Origin: Candidatus Defluviilinea proxima
Lineage (GTDB): Bacteria; Chloroflexota; Anaerolineae; Anaerolineales; Villigracilaceae
Assembly (NCBI GenBank): GCA_016721115.1
Contig: JADKIW010000001.1
Span: 449,501-513,500, forward strand
Direction of reading: 5' to 3'
DNA: 64,000 nt
The notes under the pieces: model-generated
What the model was told of the DNA's origin: nothing
Seen by the model: only the letters and a program-made list of their open reading frames with translations
Databases searched by the model: none
In this document: one piece after another, positions 23,414-32,316 of the stretch
Numbering within the stretch: position 1 is the first letter of the stretch
Layout of the letters: every line of letters begins with the position of its first letter
Translations under genes and position numbers: made by a program

Positions 23414-24721
23414 TCACATTGCTTTTGCGCGTTCCGCTAATTGGGTCCGCAATGACTTGATATCTCCATCTACAAAATATAACGCACCGAGATAAAGGAA
23501 GAAACACAAGATCCAGGCCGAAATACAAACCACCGTAATCGCAAATTGTTTACTGCCCGTTGAAAAGGCAATCGCACCTGCCAGGGTCGGAGCCAATGCC
23601 GCACCGCTATTTTCAATAAAGTATTCCACCGCCTGTGCCGAACTGCGGACCTCAGGCAGGCTGATATCAAAAACTGTGGAAGTAACATTGGGCGAGGAGA
23701 ATGGCATGAACAACGCAGTGAGACTCATCAGAATGAAGAAAGTGGTTTTATCTTCAATCGGCGTTTGCATGGCGAAGAAAAGAAAGATCGCGCCAAGGAT
23801 CACGCCCACACTGGAAATGATGATGCGACCTTTGAGCGTGCGTTTGAAGAGCCAGTCGCCGAGCGCACCACCGACGAAGTATCCGCCTGCGAGGATCAAC
23901 ACAACCGGTCCCATTGTGAGCAGAACAGAGTTGTTGTCATAGCCACGTTCGGTCATGAGATAACCGAAGAAGAAGAACGTAATCACATTCCACGGAAAGA
24001 CTCCCGCAAATCCCTGCAAGAAAACGAACCACATGGTCTTCTTTTTCAGCACATCCTTCAGTGCATCCCAATTGAAGCGGAATTGTCCCATCTCTTCCAT
24101 GTTCTCGAATTCCGGTTCCGATTGACCGCGCGGCACATCCTTTACGCCAAAGTAGATCAGCGCCGCCATCACGAGTCCCAACACACCTGTCCCAATGAAG
24201 ATCGTGCGCCAACCTTCCAAATGGAACAGTTTACCGTCCAGGTTGGGCGCGACCATCAAGGCAAGGATCATGCCGAGCAAATAGCCAATCGGCTGTGCCA
24301 ATTGCAAAACACCATAAATCTTCCCTCGCATTTTGGGGCCAAAATAATCAGCCACCAAACTGTACAGGCCAGGGTAAGACGAGTCATCGATGCCGGTGGA
24401 GGAACGGGTCACCAAGAAAGCGGGATAGGATGTAACAATTGAACTCAACCACGTTGTTGCGCCCCAGATAAACGAAGCAAGTCCCAACAATTTAGCGCGC
24501 GCATAACGATCATACAGATACCCCCAGATCGGATAGAAGATCGTCCCTACGATCAACGCACCGGTATTGATAAAACCCCACTGCAAATCGTTCAATCCAA
24601 ATGTTTCACTAACAGGGATCTGCAGTGAACCGATCAGCAGTTTATCGGTCTGATGTAAAAGGACGAAAAAGAAAAACACGACAACAATAAATGTAGGGGA
24701 CGATACGCGCTTTTTTTCCAT
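23414..24721 (-). CDS. MFS transporter
   Basis: 435 residues with 12 hydrophobic segments and the MFS loop between helices 2 and 3 (GYLYDRYARAKLLG). A TGIDDSSYPGLYSLVADYFGPKMRGKIYG block marks helices 4-5 and resembles the sphingosine-1-phosphate/hexuronate-like branch; the exact substrate is not clear. GAGG lies 7 nt before the ATG. Single gene. Confidence 0.9.
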   Translation of the reverse strand: MEKKRVSSPTFIVVVFFFFVLLHQTDKLLIGSLQIPVSETFGLNDLQWGFINTGALIVGTIFYPIWGYLYDRYARAKLLGLASFIWGATTWLSSIVTSYPAFLVTRSSTGIDDSSYPGLYSLVADYFGPKMRGKIYGVLQLAQPIGYLLGMILALMVAPNLDGKLFHLEGWRTIFIGTGVLGLVMAALIYFGVKDVPRGQSEPEFENMEEMGQFRFNWDALKDVLKKKTMWFVFLQGFAGVFPWNVITFFFFGYLMTERGYDNNSVLLTMGPVVLILAGGYFVGGALGDWLFKRTLKGRIIISSVGVILGAIFLFFAMQTPIEDKTTFFILMSLTALFMPFSSPNVTSTVFDISLPEVRSSAQAVEYFIENSGAALAPTLAGAIAFSTGSKQFAITVVCISAWILCFFLYLGALYFVDGDIKSLRTQLAERAKAM

Positions 24722-24791
24722 GGGTCAGCCTCGGTGTTACAGGGTATGTACTACGAGTTTACGACAAAGAGCATTGCGTGTCACGTGCTAA

Positions 24792-26009
24792 TTATCCATC
24801 AATTGTTTCTTCCGAAATAATTTCCTGCGCGAGTTTTTGCAAGGCATCGGCATCTTCGATCTTTGCCGAGTCAAAATACTGTCCCAATAATTCAAGCGGA
24901 CTCATACTACTGACCACCTGCCCCTCGGGAATACGAACACGCGATTCGATCTGCGGACGTTTAACCAGATGAAACTCAAATGCCTTCTCAGCATGTTTGC
25001 GCAACGCAGATTCATCGATCAAAGTATCCAATTCTCTTGGATATTCCACCACGAGCTTGACAATCGCTTCGGACATATCTTTGGGCAACGCATTTTTCAA
25101 GATCGCGGTCACGTTCTCGCCGGACGTTAGAACTGCTCTGCGCTCAATGAACGGACGCGTCTCTGTGAGCTTTCTCCACTCAACTTTTGTATCCAGGCCT
25201 TTTTCCACATGAGCCATGACATAGAAGCGGTCTTCATTCGCTTCGCCAAAGTCCACACGTTCGATGGAGCCGGGATAAATGACGGGCGGTTGTTGATCCT
25301 TATTCACATCCTGTGGCTTGTGGATGTGTCCCATTGCTACGTAGCTGAACTTCGGGTTCTTCACCAAACTTCCTGAAAGCACGAGGTCATTGCCCAGCAT
25401 CACGAGTCGCTCGCCGCCATACTTCGCGCCTTCAATGGACGCATGCGCGGTAAGAATCACCGGCAATGACAGGTCCGCTTCTTCCAACCAGCCTTCGATC
25501 AACTCGCCGATATTCTCTTCAATATGCGCAAACGCTTCAGTGGAGTTAGTCTCTCCTGTTGCGGCCATTAAACCTGAGCGCGTGATCCACGGGATGGCAA
25601 TCACTTGGACGGGCAATCCCCATAATTGTTCGGGCTTCAAAAAAGACGGTTCATCCAACACCTGCACAAATGGGACTTGTAGTGTCTTGAACTCCTGGAT
25701 CGCATGCGCACGCCGCGTAGCTGGCGACATATCATGATTACCAACCAAAAGCAAAGTTGGTATCTTTGCCTGCGAGAGTTTCATAATGCGCTTGCCCCAC
25801 TCGCGTTGGAATGTCGGTGCAGGAGAGCGGTCTTTGTAAGCGTCACCTGCAAAGATGACCATGTCCACTTTTTCAGCAATCGCCGCATCGACAATCGTAT
25901 CCAACGACTTGAGAAAATCAAGGACGCGTAGAGGCAATCCAGTTTCGGGATCGTGGCGGCCGTAGTTGGCCATGTCAATATGGGCGTCAGCGAAGTGGAG
26001 GAGTTTCAT
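24792..26009 (-). CDS. Metallophosphoesterase, SbcD/Mre11-like nuclease
   Basis: 405 residues. The metal-binding blocks are complete: FADAHID (7-13), VIFAGDAYKDRSP, LLVGNHDMSPATRR, LTAHASIEG and VAMGHIHKPQ, the phosphodiesterase motifs of SbcD/Mre11. A C-terminal capping region follows to LAQEIISEETIDG. SbcD normally works with the SbcC ATPase on DNA ends; no sbcC is adjacent, so the partner must lie elsewhere. TATAAT lies 7 nt before the ATG and no ribosome site is seen. Confidence 0.88.
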   Translation of the reverse strand: MKLLHFADAHIDMANYGRHDPETGLPLRVLDFLKSLDTIVDAAIAEKVDMVIFAGDAYKDRSPAPTFQREWGKRIMKLSQAKIPTLLLVGNHDMSPATRRAHAIQEFKTLQVPFVQVLDEPSFLKPEQLWGLPVQVIAIPWITRSGLMAATGETNSTEAFAHIEENIGELIEGWLEEADLSLPVILTAHASIEGAKYGGERLVMLGNDLVLSGSLVKNPKFSYVAMGHIHKPQDVNKDQQPPVIYPGSIERVDFGEANEDRFYVMAHVEKGLDTKVEWRKLTETRPFIERRAVLTSGENVTAILKNALPKDMSEAIVKLVVEYPRELDTLIDESALRKHAEKAFEFHLVKRPQIESRVRIPEGQVVSSMSPLELLGQYFDSAKIEDADALQKLAQEIISEETIDG

Positions 26010-26016
26010 ATCCCCG

Positions 26017-26022
26017 ATTATA
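26017..26022 (-). promoter_or_regulatory. Leaderless-type -10 before the SbcD-like gene
   Basis: Minus-strand TATAAT ends 7 nt before the ATG. Transcription would start at or next to the start codon. Confidence 0.5.
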
Positions 26023-26033
26023 CGTCACAGATG

Positions 26034-26099
26034 GTAGGTCACGCTTTCAGCGTGACGAATTCGTGGCAAAGCACCTTATAAGCAATATGCGTGACCTAC
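26034..26099. repeat. Inverted repeat with inner hairpin
   Basis: Outer 11-bp arms GTAGGTCACGC (26034-26044) and GCGTGACCTAC (26089-26099). The left arm also pairs with GCGTGAC (about 26050-26056) as an alternative hairpin. It lies between the SbcD-like and C39-like genes, 9 nt past the latter's stop. Confidence 0.75.
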
Positions 26100-26108
26100 A
26101 AACAATCT

Positions 26109-27449
26109 CTACGGTTGAACTCCCAAATCTTGCAACGCCTGTAACCCAGACGGCCAATTGGGATGGAGGCGGAGCGTTTCGCGGAAGTCGTCTATCGCAG
26201 ACTTGGTATCGCCGATCATGTAGTAGGCACGCCCGCGCCAATAGAGACTTTCCTCAAGAGTTGGCTTGGCGATGGTCTCTGTTAATGTGACATTCGCGAG
26301 GTTGATCACATCTTGATAGCGGGTGGAATAGAAATATGCTTTATAGGGGCCTGTCTGGTACCACATCATACGGTACGGGCGTTGGACATCATCCTTGCCA
26401 AGAGAGTTGTAAATGGCAAAGGCCTGATCATAGGCTGTGGCCGCATCCACGTATTCAAATAGGTCCACATGGCTTGTCCCTTTGGCGAACCATGCGAAGA
26501 ACTGGTCAATGCCGCTGGTGTTCTTGATCCGCTCATTGGCAACCTTGAGCGCAGTTTGCGAGGCCCAGGTCGAATCGGCATAGGGGCCGAGAACTTGCAA
26601 GAGTTCTGCTTCCCGTTCGGGGGCATAGACTACGATGAAAATATTATTGAAAGAGAGCCATGCTTCTGGTGCCATGAACTCTTCATATTTGATGTGGAAG
26701 TTGGGACCGTCGTTCCACGTATCTTGCACGACCACTTCGCCGCGCTCATCATCATACCCAGTGACAAATTGATAATGTCCGAGCCAGGCTACTTTACCGG
26801 CGTAGTCTTTTTCGTAATAACCTTTTTCGGCAATGAAAGGGAAGCCAGCCGCAAGAAGATTCTTCGCCAGATCAATATTGCCACCCAGCCGCGACAATGC
26901 ACGGAATTCGGTTTCGTCATTGACGAAATCCACCAACTCATACGGCATCACATTGACATCGCTTCGTCCCTGTTGGATGAAGTCCAGTTTGGGGTCTGGG
27001 ATACCGGGTTTGATGGCTTTGGCGATCACATCGCGATCGCCTTTCCAGTCGAGATAACTGAGCGCCATACTCAAGTTGGCAGGGCCGCAATAATTCCAGC
27101 GATTGCGTTGGTCAACGTATTTGAAACCTGTCAGCATAACCGAAGCAGGCAAAGGCGTAGATGTGACCGTTGGCATCAGCGTAGGACCGGCTTTGGGAGT
27201 TGGAGTCTTCGTGAGCGTAGGCAAAGGCGTTTGAGTCGGAGATGTCCCACTGACAACTGTTTCGGTGGGAGATACGCCCGAAGGTTGAAAGACAGCCTCG
27301 TCGGGAGGCTTGATCCAATATTTGATGCTCGACCGCAAACTATCGATGCGCGGCATAACGCGTGAATACACAGGGGGAAGAAAAAAGACGCCAATGCCCA
27401 ATAGCACAACAATGGGAATTAGCCACTTACGGTTAAAGTATTTTTGCAT
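26109..27449 (-). CDS. Membrane-anchored C39-like peptidase with TPR repeats
   Basis: 446 residues from the ATG at 27449. One membrane segment (9-26) and a Thr/Pro-rich spacer (50-105) lead to a peptidase C39-like domain: Cys in NYCGPANLSMAL (Cys121), His in LGHYQFVTGYD (His225) and QDTWNDG (Asp243). From about residue 330, TPR helices follow, including the canonical SLYWRGRAYYMIGDTKSAIDDFRETLRLHPN near the end. It would act outside the membrane on peptides, or bind them. No ABC exporter or bacteriocin precursor is adjacent, so a classical leader-peptide role is not supported. The transcript is predicted to be leaderless. Confidence 0.85.
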   Translation of the reverse strand: MQKYFNRKWLIPIVVLLGIGVFFLPPVYSRVMPRIDSLRSSIKYWIKPPDEAVFQPSGVSPTETVVSGTSPTQTPLPTLTKTPTPKAGPTLMPTVTSTPLPASVMLTGFKYVDQRNRWNYCGPANLSMALSYLDWKGDRDVIAKAIKPGIPDPKLDFIQQGRSDVNVMPYELVDFVNDETEFRALSRLGGNIDLAKNLLAAGFPFIAEKGYYEKDYAGKVAWLGHYQFVTGYDDERGEVVVQDTWNDGPNFHIKYEEFMAPEAWLSFNNIFIVVYAPEREAELLQVLGPYADSTWASQTALKVANERIKNTSGIDQFFAWFAKGTSHVDLFEYVDAATAYDQAFAIYNSLGKDDVQRPYRMMWYQTGPYKAYFYSTRYQDVINLANVTLTETIAKPTLEESLYWRGRAYYMIGDTKSAIDDFRETLRLHPNWPSGLQALQDLGVQP

Positions 27450-27455
27450 AGGAAA

Positions 27456-27484
27456 ATTATACTTTCTGCACAATGCGATGTAAA
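27456..27484 (-). promoter_or_regulatory. Strong promoter with leaderless start
   Basis: Minus-strand TTTACA (27479-27484), 17-nt spacer, TATAAT (27456-27461), then only 6 nt to the ATG. No ribosome site fits, so the mRNA should start at or beside the ATG. Confidence 0.7.
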
Positions 27485-27584
27485 CAAAACATGGTGCGGA
27501 TTCTCAGCAAACGCTCATAAAACAGGCAGTAACTTATCCAGCCCATCAACGACATTTCCCAAAAGACATACAAAAGGAGTTCTT

Positions 27585-28055
27585 ATGCGAAAAAGCACTA
27601 TTTTCATTTCTTCTGTTCTTACAACGTTTGCTCTGGTCGTTTTGTTTGGGGTGGTCAAGGCCTATCAGAACAACACAATGACGCAGGCTGCAGAAGCTGT
27701 AGCTCAACCACCTGCAGTTGTTAACGTGGCAGTACCAACAGATGTTCCCACACAGGTACCGACGATCATTACACCGGAAGAAGCCGCGCAATTGGCCGTT
27801 CAGGTTGTAGGGCACGACAATCTCTACAGTGCAGAAACATCCACCTTCAACAATGTGCCAGCTTATCTGATCACATTCACAAATAAAGATGTAGTTTACA
27901 TTGGCATGGATGGCCAGGTTCTTTCTGTTCAGATCGCGCCCATCATCGTCAATGTGGTATCAGCCCCGCAAAACAATAACAACGGTGGGGGTGGTGGCGG
28001 AGGCGGTGGCGGCGAAGACCATACCGAGCACGAAGATCACGATGATGACGATTAA
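27585..28055 (+). CDS. Exported PepSY-like small protein with Gly run and His/Asp tail
   Basis: 156 residues from ATG 27585 (AAAAGGAG site); the longer frame upstream lacks a ribosome site. One N-terminal membrane segment (6-27), a Pro/Val-rich stretch, then a domain TPEEAAQLAVQVVGHDNLYSAETSTFNNVPAYLITFTNKDVVYIGMDGQVLSVQ that looks like a PepSY repeat. The C-terminus has a run of ten Gly, then EDHTEHEDHDDDD, a likely metal-binding tail. It heads a run with a small anchored protein, ApbE and a ferric-reductase-like protein. PepSY domains occur in extracytoplasmic flavin and iron-reduction clusters. Confidence 0.75.
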   Translation: MRKSTIFISSVLTTFALVVLFGVVKAYQNNTMTQAAEAVAQPPAVVNVAVPTDVPTQVPTIITPEEAAQLAVQVVGHDNLYSAETSTFNNVPAYLITFTNKDVVYIGMDGQVLSVQIAPIIVNVVSAPQNNNNGGGGGGGGGGEDHTEHEDHDDDD

Positions 28056-28064
28056 GGGATAACG

Positions 28065-28391
28065 ATGCCTTCCAAACCCAATACTCGTAACTGGAACGAT
28101 GTGCAAGTGGCCATCGCAACTGGCGCTATTGCCGTAACGCTCGGCTTATGGAATCTGTTCGCCCAGCCCGCTAACACGGTCAACGCACAGGCCGTGCTCC
28201 CCACCATCACGCCGCCACCCACCGAACCGCCCATGGCAGTCGGGCCAAGCACCATACCTCAGGCCAAGATCATCTTCACACAAACCGCGCCGAGAAATGT
28301 TGTCATCACACAGCAACAACAAAGCCCCAAGAAAAATAATAACAACAACGGTGGCGGTGGCGGGACGGTTACACAAACAAAGACTTCCTAA
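28065..28391 (+). CDS. Small anchored protein with Asn/Gly-rich tail
   Basis: 108 residues, 9 nt after the previous gene. A membrane segment (about residues 17-33) precedes a Pro-rich region and a C-terminal KKNNNNNGGGGG run. No known domain is seen. Its start shares the operon with the PepSY-like gene and it ends one nt before the ApbE start. Possibly a structural or electron-carrier component; no cysteine is present, so no Fe-S or heme site is likely. Confidence 0.65.
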   Translation: MPSKPNTRNWNDVQVAIATGAIAVTLGLWNLFAQPANTVNAQAVLPTITPPPTEPPMAVGPSTIPQAKIIFTQTAPRNVVITQQQQSPKKNNNNNGGGGGTVTQTKTS

Positions 28392-28392
28392 C

Positions 28393-29331
28393 ATGTTACA
28401 TCGACTTGAATTTCGTGCCATGGGCTGTGAAATGTTGGCGGTCGTGGATGGCGAGTCCGCGCCCCCAACGCTTTCGCATGTGCCCAACTGGTTTGAAGAA
28501 TGGGAGCAATCTCTCAGCCGCTTTCGCTACGATAGCGAACTCACACGGCTGAATCAAATTCACGAGCAACCTGTCCGTGTGAGCAAAACACTGTGGGATG
28601 TGTTCCAATCCGCGCGCAAAGCCGAAGAGTTGACGGATGGACTCGTCACGCCAACCTTGCTAGATGCGATCATCGAGGCAGGGTATGACCGTCCATTTGA
28701 TATATTGCCGCATCTCTCTTCACCGACAATTGCTTCAGCGTTGACAATTTCTCCTCCGCTGAAAGCGATTGCCTTCGATGAATCCACGCGGACGATCACC
28801 CTGCCATTCGGCATGGGACTCGACTTCGGTGGCGTGGCAAAGGGATGGGCGGCGCATCAAGCCATGCAACGGCTGCAAGCCGAAGGCGTTGCCCTGAGCG
28901 AGTCGAAGGGTCCAACATTGATCGATGCAGGCGGCGACATTGCCATCAGCGGTCCACGTGCTGATGGGAGTCCGTGGCCGGTCGGCATTGCCGATCCATT
29001 CCGCGCGGGTGAGAATATCGAAGTGTTGCATCTCAAATCATGTGGTGTCGCTACATCAGGCAAAGACCGCCGCCGCTGGTTGCGCGACAGCATCTTTCAA
29101 CATCACATCATTGACCCATCCACCAGCCAGCCTGCTGAAACGGATTTATTAACCGTCACAGTCATTGCGCCCACCGTAATGGAAGCCGAAGCCGCCGCGA
29201 AAGCCGCGTTCATCCTTGGCAGTCGCGCTGGCTTGGAATGGATCGAGGCACACCCTGCGTATGCAGGTGCCTTCATTCTCGATAACGGTGAAATGCTATA
29301 CAGCCAAACCATGGAACAGTATTTACAGTAA
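28393..29331 (+). CDS. apbE: FAD:protein FMN transferase
   Basis: 312 residues from ATG 28393; the longer upstream reading lies in the previous gene. ApbE blocks: RAMGCEMLAVVDG, EWEQSLSRFRYDSELTRLNQ, GLDFGGVAKGWAAHQAMQRL, LIDAGGDIAISG and HHIIDPSTSQPAETDLLTVTV, with the Mg/FAD residues. ApbE attaches FMN to a Thr of extracytoplasmic flavoproteins. Many versions are exported; this one shows no signal peptide at its start, so location is open. No target with the usual S/DGAT flavinylation motif was noticed nearby. Confidence 0.93.
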   Translation: MLHRLEFRAMGCEMLAVVDGESAPPTLSHVPNWFEEWEQSLSRFRYDSELTRLNQIHEQPVRVSKTLWDVFQSARKAEELTDGLVTPTLLDAIIEAGYDRPFDILPHLSSPTIASALTISPPLKAIAFDESTRTITLPFGMGLDFGGVAKGWAAHQAMQRLQAEGVALSESKGPTLIDAGGDIAISGPRADGSPWPVGIADPFRAGENIEVLHLKSCGVATSGKDRRRWLRDSIFQHHIIDPSTSQPAETDLLTVTVIAPTVMEAEAAAKAAFILGSRAGLEWIEAHPAYAGAFILDNGEMLYSQTMEQYLQ

Positions 29332-29348
29332 GTCGAACGGAGAACTAC

Positions 29349-30092
29349 ATGAATCCAAAACAACCTGTTGATAACGAAACGTATGAATCATCTGTCAATA
29401 TCCAATTTTTTCTTCTAGTCATGCTCGCCATGACGGTCGGCTTGCTAGGCGCGACCATTATCCTGCCCATATGGATGCCCAACATGGCGGGCTCGCTCGC
29501 TGGTGAAAGCCCCAAGGTCTATTGGTATCTCTCACGCGCCACAGCATTCGTGTCACTGACCATCCTATGGATCTCGATGGCACTCGGCCTTGGCATGACG
29601 AACAAAATGGCGCGCTTGTGGCCGGGTGCACCCGCCGCATTTGCCATTCATGAATATGTCAGTTTGCTAGGGCTGGCCTTCGCGTTATTTCATGGATTAA
29701 TCTTGCTGGGCGATCACTACATCAACTTCACAGTCGCACAAGTCTTCACGCCCTTCTCAACTGTGGACTACCGCCCCACCTGGGTGGGACTTGGTCAAGT
29801 CAGCTTTTACATCTGGTTGTTTGTCGCCTTGAGTTTTTACGTCCGCTCAATGATCGGTCAAAAGACATGGCGCGTCATCCACTATCTGAGCTTTGCCATG
29901 TACATCATGGGTCTCGTCCACGGCCTGTTTGGCGGAACCGATAGCTCTGCAAATTGGGCACAATGGTATTACTGGATCTCAGGCGGCAGTCTTTTATTCC
30001 TGTTGATCCATCGTATCGTCAACAGTATCTTCGAAAAAGCGACATCTCGCTTGAAGCAGGCGCCGATCCCAGTACAACGAACACAGCAATAA
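29349..30092 (+). CDS. Ferric-reductase-like transmembrane protein
   Basis: 247 residues with about six to seven membrane helices. Conserved His in IHEYVSLLGLAFALFHGLILLGDHYI and RVIHYLSFAMYIMGLVHGLFGG give paired His on two helices, the b-type heme pattern of ferric reductase/YedZ-like domains. It starts 17 nt after apbE. In a flavinylation cluster such a protein would pass electrons from quinone or NADH across the membrane to a flavin outside. Confidence 0.85.
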   Translation: MNPKQPVDNETYESSVNIQFFLLVMLAMTVGLLGATIILPIWMPNMAGSLAGESPKVYWYLSRATAFVSLTILWISMALGLGMTNKMARLWPGAPAAFAIHEYVSLLGLAFALFHGLILLGDHYINFTVAQVFTPFSTVDYRPTWVGLGQVSFYIWLFVALSFYVRSMIGQKTWRVIHYLSFAMYIMGLVHGLFGGTDSSANWAQWYYWISGGSLLFLLIHRIVNSIFEKATSRLKQAPIPVQRTQQ

Positions 30093-30104
30093 TGCGGATG
30101 TTAC

Positions 30105-30143
30105 AATTGCCTCGCTCGATCAATATACATCAGCGAGGCAATT
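30105..30143 (+). promoter_or_regulatory. Hairpin hiding the ribosome site of the dehydrogenase gene
   Basis: 12-bp perfect arms AATTGCCTCGCT (30105-30116) and AGCGAGGCAATT (30132-30143). The right arm contains the GAGG ribosome site of the ATG at 30146. It may act as a terminator for the upstream operon or as a translational control. Confidence 0.55.
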
Positions 30144-30145
30144 AT

Positions 30146-31093
30146 ATGAATGCACTCTGGCTTGAAAATAATCAAATTTCTTTGCGAGATATCCCACAAC
30201 CACGAAAAACCAATGAAGCGTTGATCAAGATCCGCAAGGCCGGTGTTTGCAGTACAGACCTGGAACTTGTCAAAGGATATTATCCCTACACCGGCGTTCT
30301 CGGACATGAGTTTGTCGGCGATGTCATCGAAGCAGATGATCCTTCGTGGATCGGTCAACGTGTAGTGGGAGAGATCAATGCGGTCTGCAATCAATGTGAA
30401 CAATGCTTGAATGGACGTCCCACCCACTGTGAGAGTCGCACTGTATTGGGAATCGTCAATCGCGATGGGACGTTCGCCGAATACACAACTCTTCCGTTCG
30501 AGAACCTGCACATTGTCCCCGCTTCTGTGCCGGACGAGATGGCTGTGTTCACCGAACCCCTCGCCGCCGCACTGGAAATTCAACAGCAGATACAGGTCAA
30601 ACCGACAGATCGAGTCTTACTCGTCGGTGCAGGGCGGCTCGGTCAACTCATCGCCCAAACATTGGCATTGACTGGCTGTGGTTTGCACGTAGTTGCACGG
30701 CATAAGTATCAACAAGATTTATTGAAAGCTCGCGGGATCCGAATCATTTCTGAGGAAGAGATACAGCGCTGGAGATGGGATATCGTGGTGGAAGCGACCG
30801 GGTCACCGAGTGGCTTTTCTTTAGCGAGGCAGGCCATTCGTCCGCGCGGAACGCTGGTTTTAAAGTCCACGTATAAAGGCGAGATGAACGTCAATTTTTC
30901 ATCCATCGTCGTGGACGAGATCAACATCGTCGGGTCACGTTGTGGTCCATTTGCCCCAGCATTGCGGTTGATGGAATCCAAACAAGTGGATCCAACTGTT
31001 TTGATCGATTCAGAATTTTCACTGGGAGATGCATTAAAAGCATTTGAGCACGCGGCAGAAACCGGCGTGCTCAAGGTGTTAGTGCAACCGTAA
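30146..31093 (+). CDS. Zinc-dependent alcohol dehydrogenase (MDR family)
   Basis: 315 residues from ATG 30146. Catalytic zinc block KAGVCSTDLELVKGYYPYTGVLGHEFVGDV (Cys, His-Glu), structural zinc cysteines CNQCEQCLNGRPTHC, and a Rossmann VLLVGAGRLGQLIAQTLAL. The family oxidises alcohols or polyols such as threonine, sorbitol or glycerol with NAD(P). It sits alone between the ferric-reductase-like gene and the histidine kinase, which reads the other way. Confidence 0.92.
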   Translation: MNALWLENNQISLRDIPQPRKTNEALIKIRKAGVCSTDLELVKGYYPYTGVLGHEFVGDVIEADDPSWIGQRVVGEINAVCNQCEQCLNGRPTHCESRTVLGIVNRDGTFAEYTTLPFENLHIVPASVPDEMAVFTEPLAAALEIQQQIQVKPTDRVLLVGAGRLGQLIAQTLALTGCGLHVVARHKYQQDLLKARGIRIISEEEIQRWRWDIVVEATGSPSGFSLARQAIRPRGTLVLKSTYKGEMNVNFSSIVVDEINIVGSRCGPFAPALRLMESKQVDPTVLIDSEFSLGDALKAFEHAAETGVLKVLVQP

Positions 31094-31104
31094 GAACTAC
31101 GGGA

Positions 31105-32316
31105 TTAAACGTTCGCTTTGGGTAAAGTGCGCGGGGCACGTGGGAAGAAGATGGTAAAGGAAGTGCCCACACCCATTTTGCTTTTCACTTCGATACGTCC
31201 GTTATGGCCTTGAACGATCTGTTTGCAGATGGAAAGTCCCAGCCCGGTACCAGAGGCTTTGCCTTCGTGTTCGCGCACACGATAGAACTTTTGGAAAAGG
31301 TGAGGAAGAGAATCTTCTGGAATTCCCAAACCGGTATCCTGAATACCAATCGAGATCTCATCATCTGTAAAATTACCAGCGATGATCACCGAACCGTTCG
31401 GGCGGTTATATTTGACAGCGTTGCTCAACAAGTTGAGCAATACCTGCTTGACCTTGTCACGGTCGGCTTCCATCAACGGCATATCAGAGGGAACATCCAC
31501 GCGGACTTGAACGCTCATCTCTTGTGCTTTCGACATCATCACATCGCGGGTTTCATAGATCAGGTCCGCTGAGCTGAAACGTGTCTTGCGGAACTGCACG
31601 CGTCCTGATTCGAGACGGGCCAGATCAAGGAATGATGATGCCAACGAATTCAAGCGCAAGGTCTCATTATGAATATTGTTGACGATTTGGTCGCGTTGCT
31701 CACGAGACATTTCGGGGCGGAGCAACAGATAGGTGGCCGTGCTGAGCGATGCCAATGGCGTGCGAAGTTCATGCACAAACTCAGCGATCAAGTCTGATTG
31801 TTGGAACAAGCGAGCATTCTCGATGGCAACTGCGGCTTGCGCGCCTAACACCGTGAGCATGGACTCGTCGGGGTCGGTGAAACGTCCACGCTTTTTGTTG
31901 ACCACTTCCAACACACCCACCACTTTGTTCTTTGTAATAAGCGGAATGCCCAACAATGACTTGGTGGCATATCCAATGCTCTGTTCCACATCGCTGAAGA
32001 AACGCGTGTCTTTGTGCGCATCGTCAATGCGGACGGATTGGCGGTTGGTGACGATCCAGCCTGCAATGCTCTTTTCGAGCGGGACAATGAGTCCGCGCAT
32101 GGTAGGTTCGTCGATGTTCGTGGCAACCTGAAAGTAGAGTTGACGCGCAGTGTCGTCATAGAGGAGAATAGAAGCGGCCTCTGCATGCGTAATATCCGCC
32201 GAGGCGTGCACGATATCATTCAAGAGGGTGTCGAGGTCGAGGGTAGATGCAAGATCGCGGGCAATCTCGATCAAGCGCAGATAACCATCAAGGGTTTGGG
32301 TTTTTACTTCAGCCAT
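31105..32316 (-). CDS. GAF-domain sensor histidine kinase
   Basis: 403 residues: GAF domain (about 12-170, with an ASADITHAEAASILLYDD start), HisKA with the phospho-His in AEFVHELRTPLAS (His182), and HATPase_c with N-box NLLSNAVKYN, DTGLGIPEDSL and GTGLGLSICKQIV. No membrane segment, so a cytosolic sensor, probably of a small molecule or redox state. Its start overlaps the end of the sirtuin gene by 8 nt; the operon's first gene has a receiver domain that could be its phosphoacceptor. Confidence 0.93.
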   Translation of the reverse strand: MAEVKTQTLDGYLRLIEIARDLASTLDLDTLLNDIVHASADITHAEAASILLYDDTARQLYFQVATNIDEPTMRGLIVPLEKSIAGWIVTNRQSVRIDDAHKDTRFFSDVEQSIGYATKSLLGIPLITKNKVVGVLEVVNKKRGRFTDPDESMLTVLGAQAAVAIENARLFQQSDLIAEFVHELRTPLASLSTATYLLLRPEMSREQRDQIVNNIHNETLRLNSLASSFLDLARLESGRVQFRKTRFSSADLIYETRDVMMSKAQEMSVQVRVDVPSDMPLMEADRDKVKQVLLNLLSNAVKYNRPNGSVIIAGNFTDDEISIGIQDTGLGIPEDSLPHLFQKFYRVREHEGKASGTGLGLSICKQIVQGHNGRIEVKSKMGVGTSFTIFFPRAPRTLPKANV

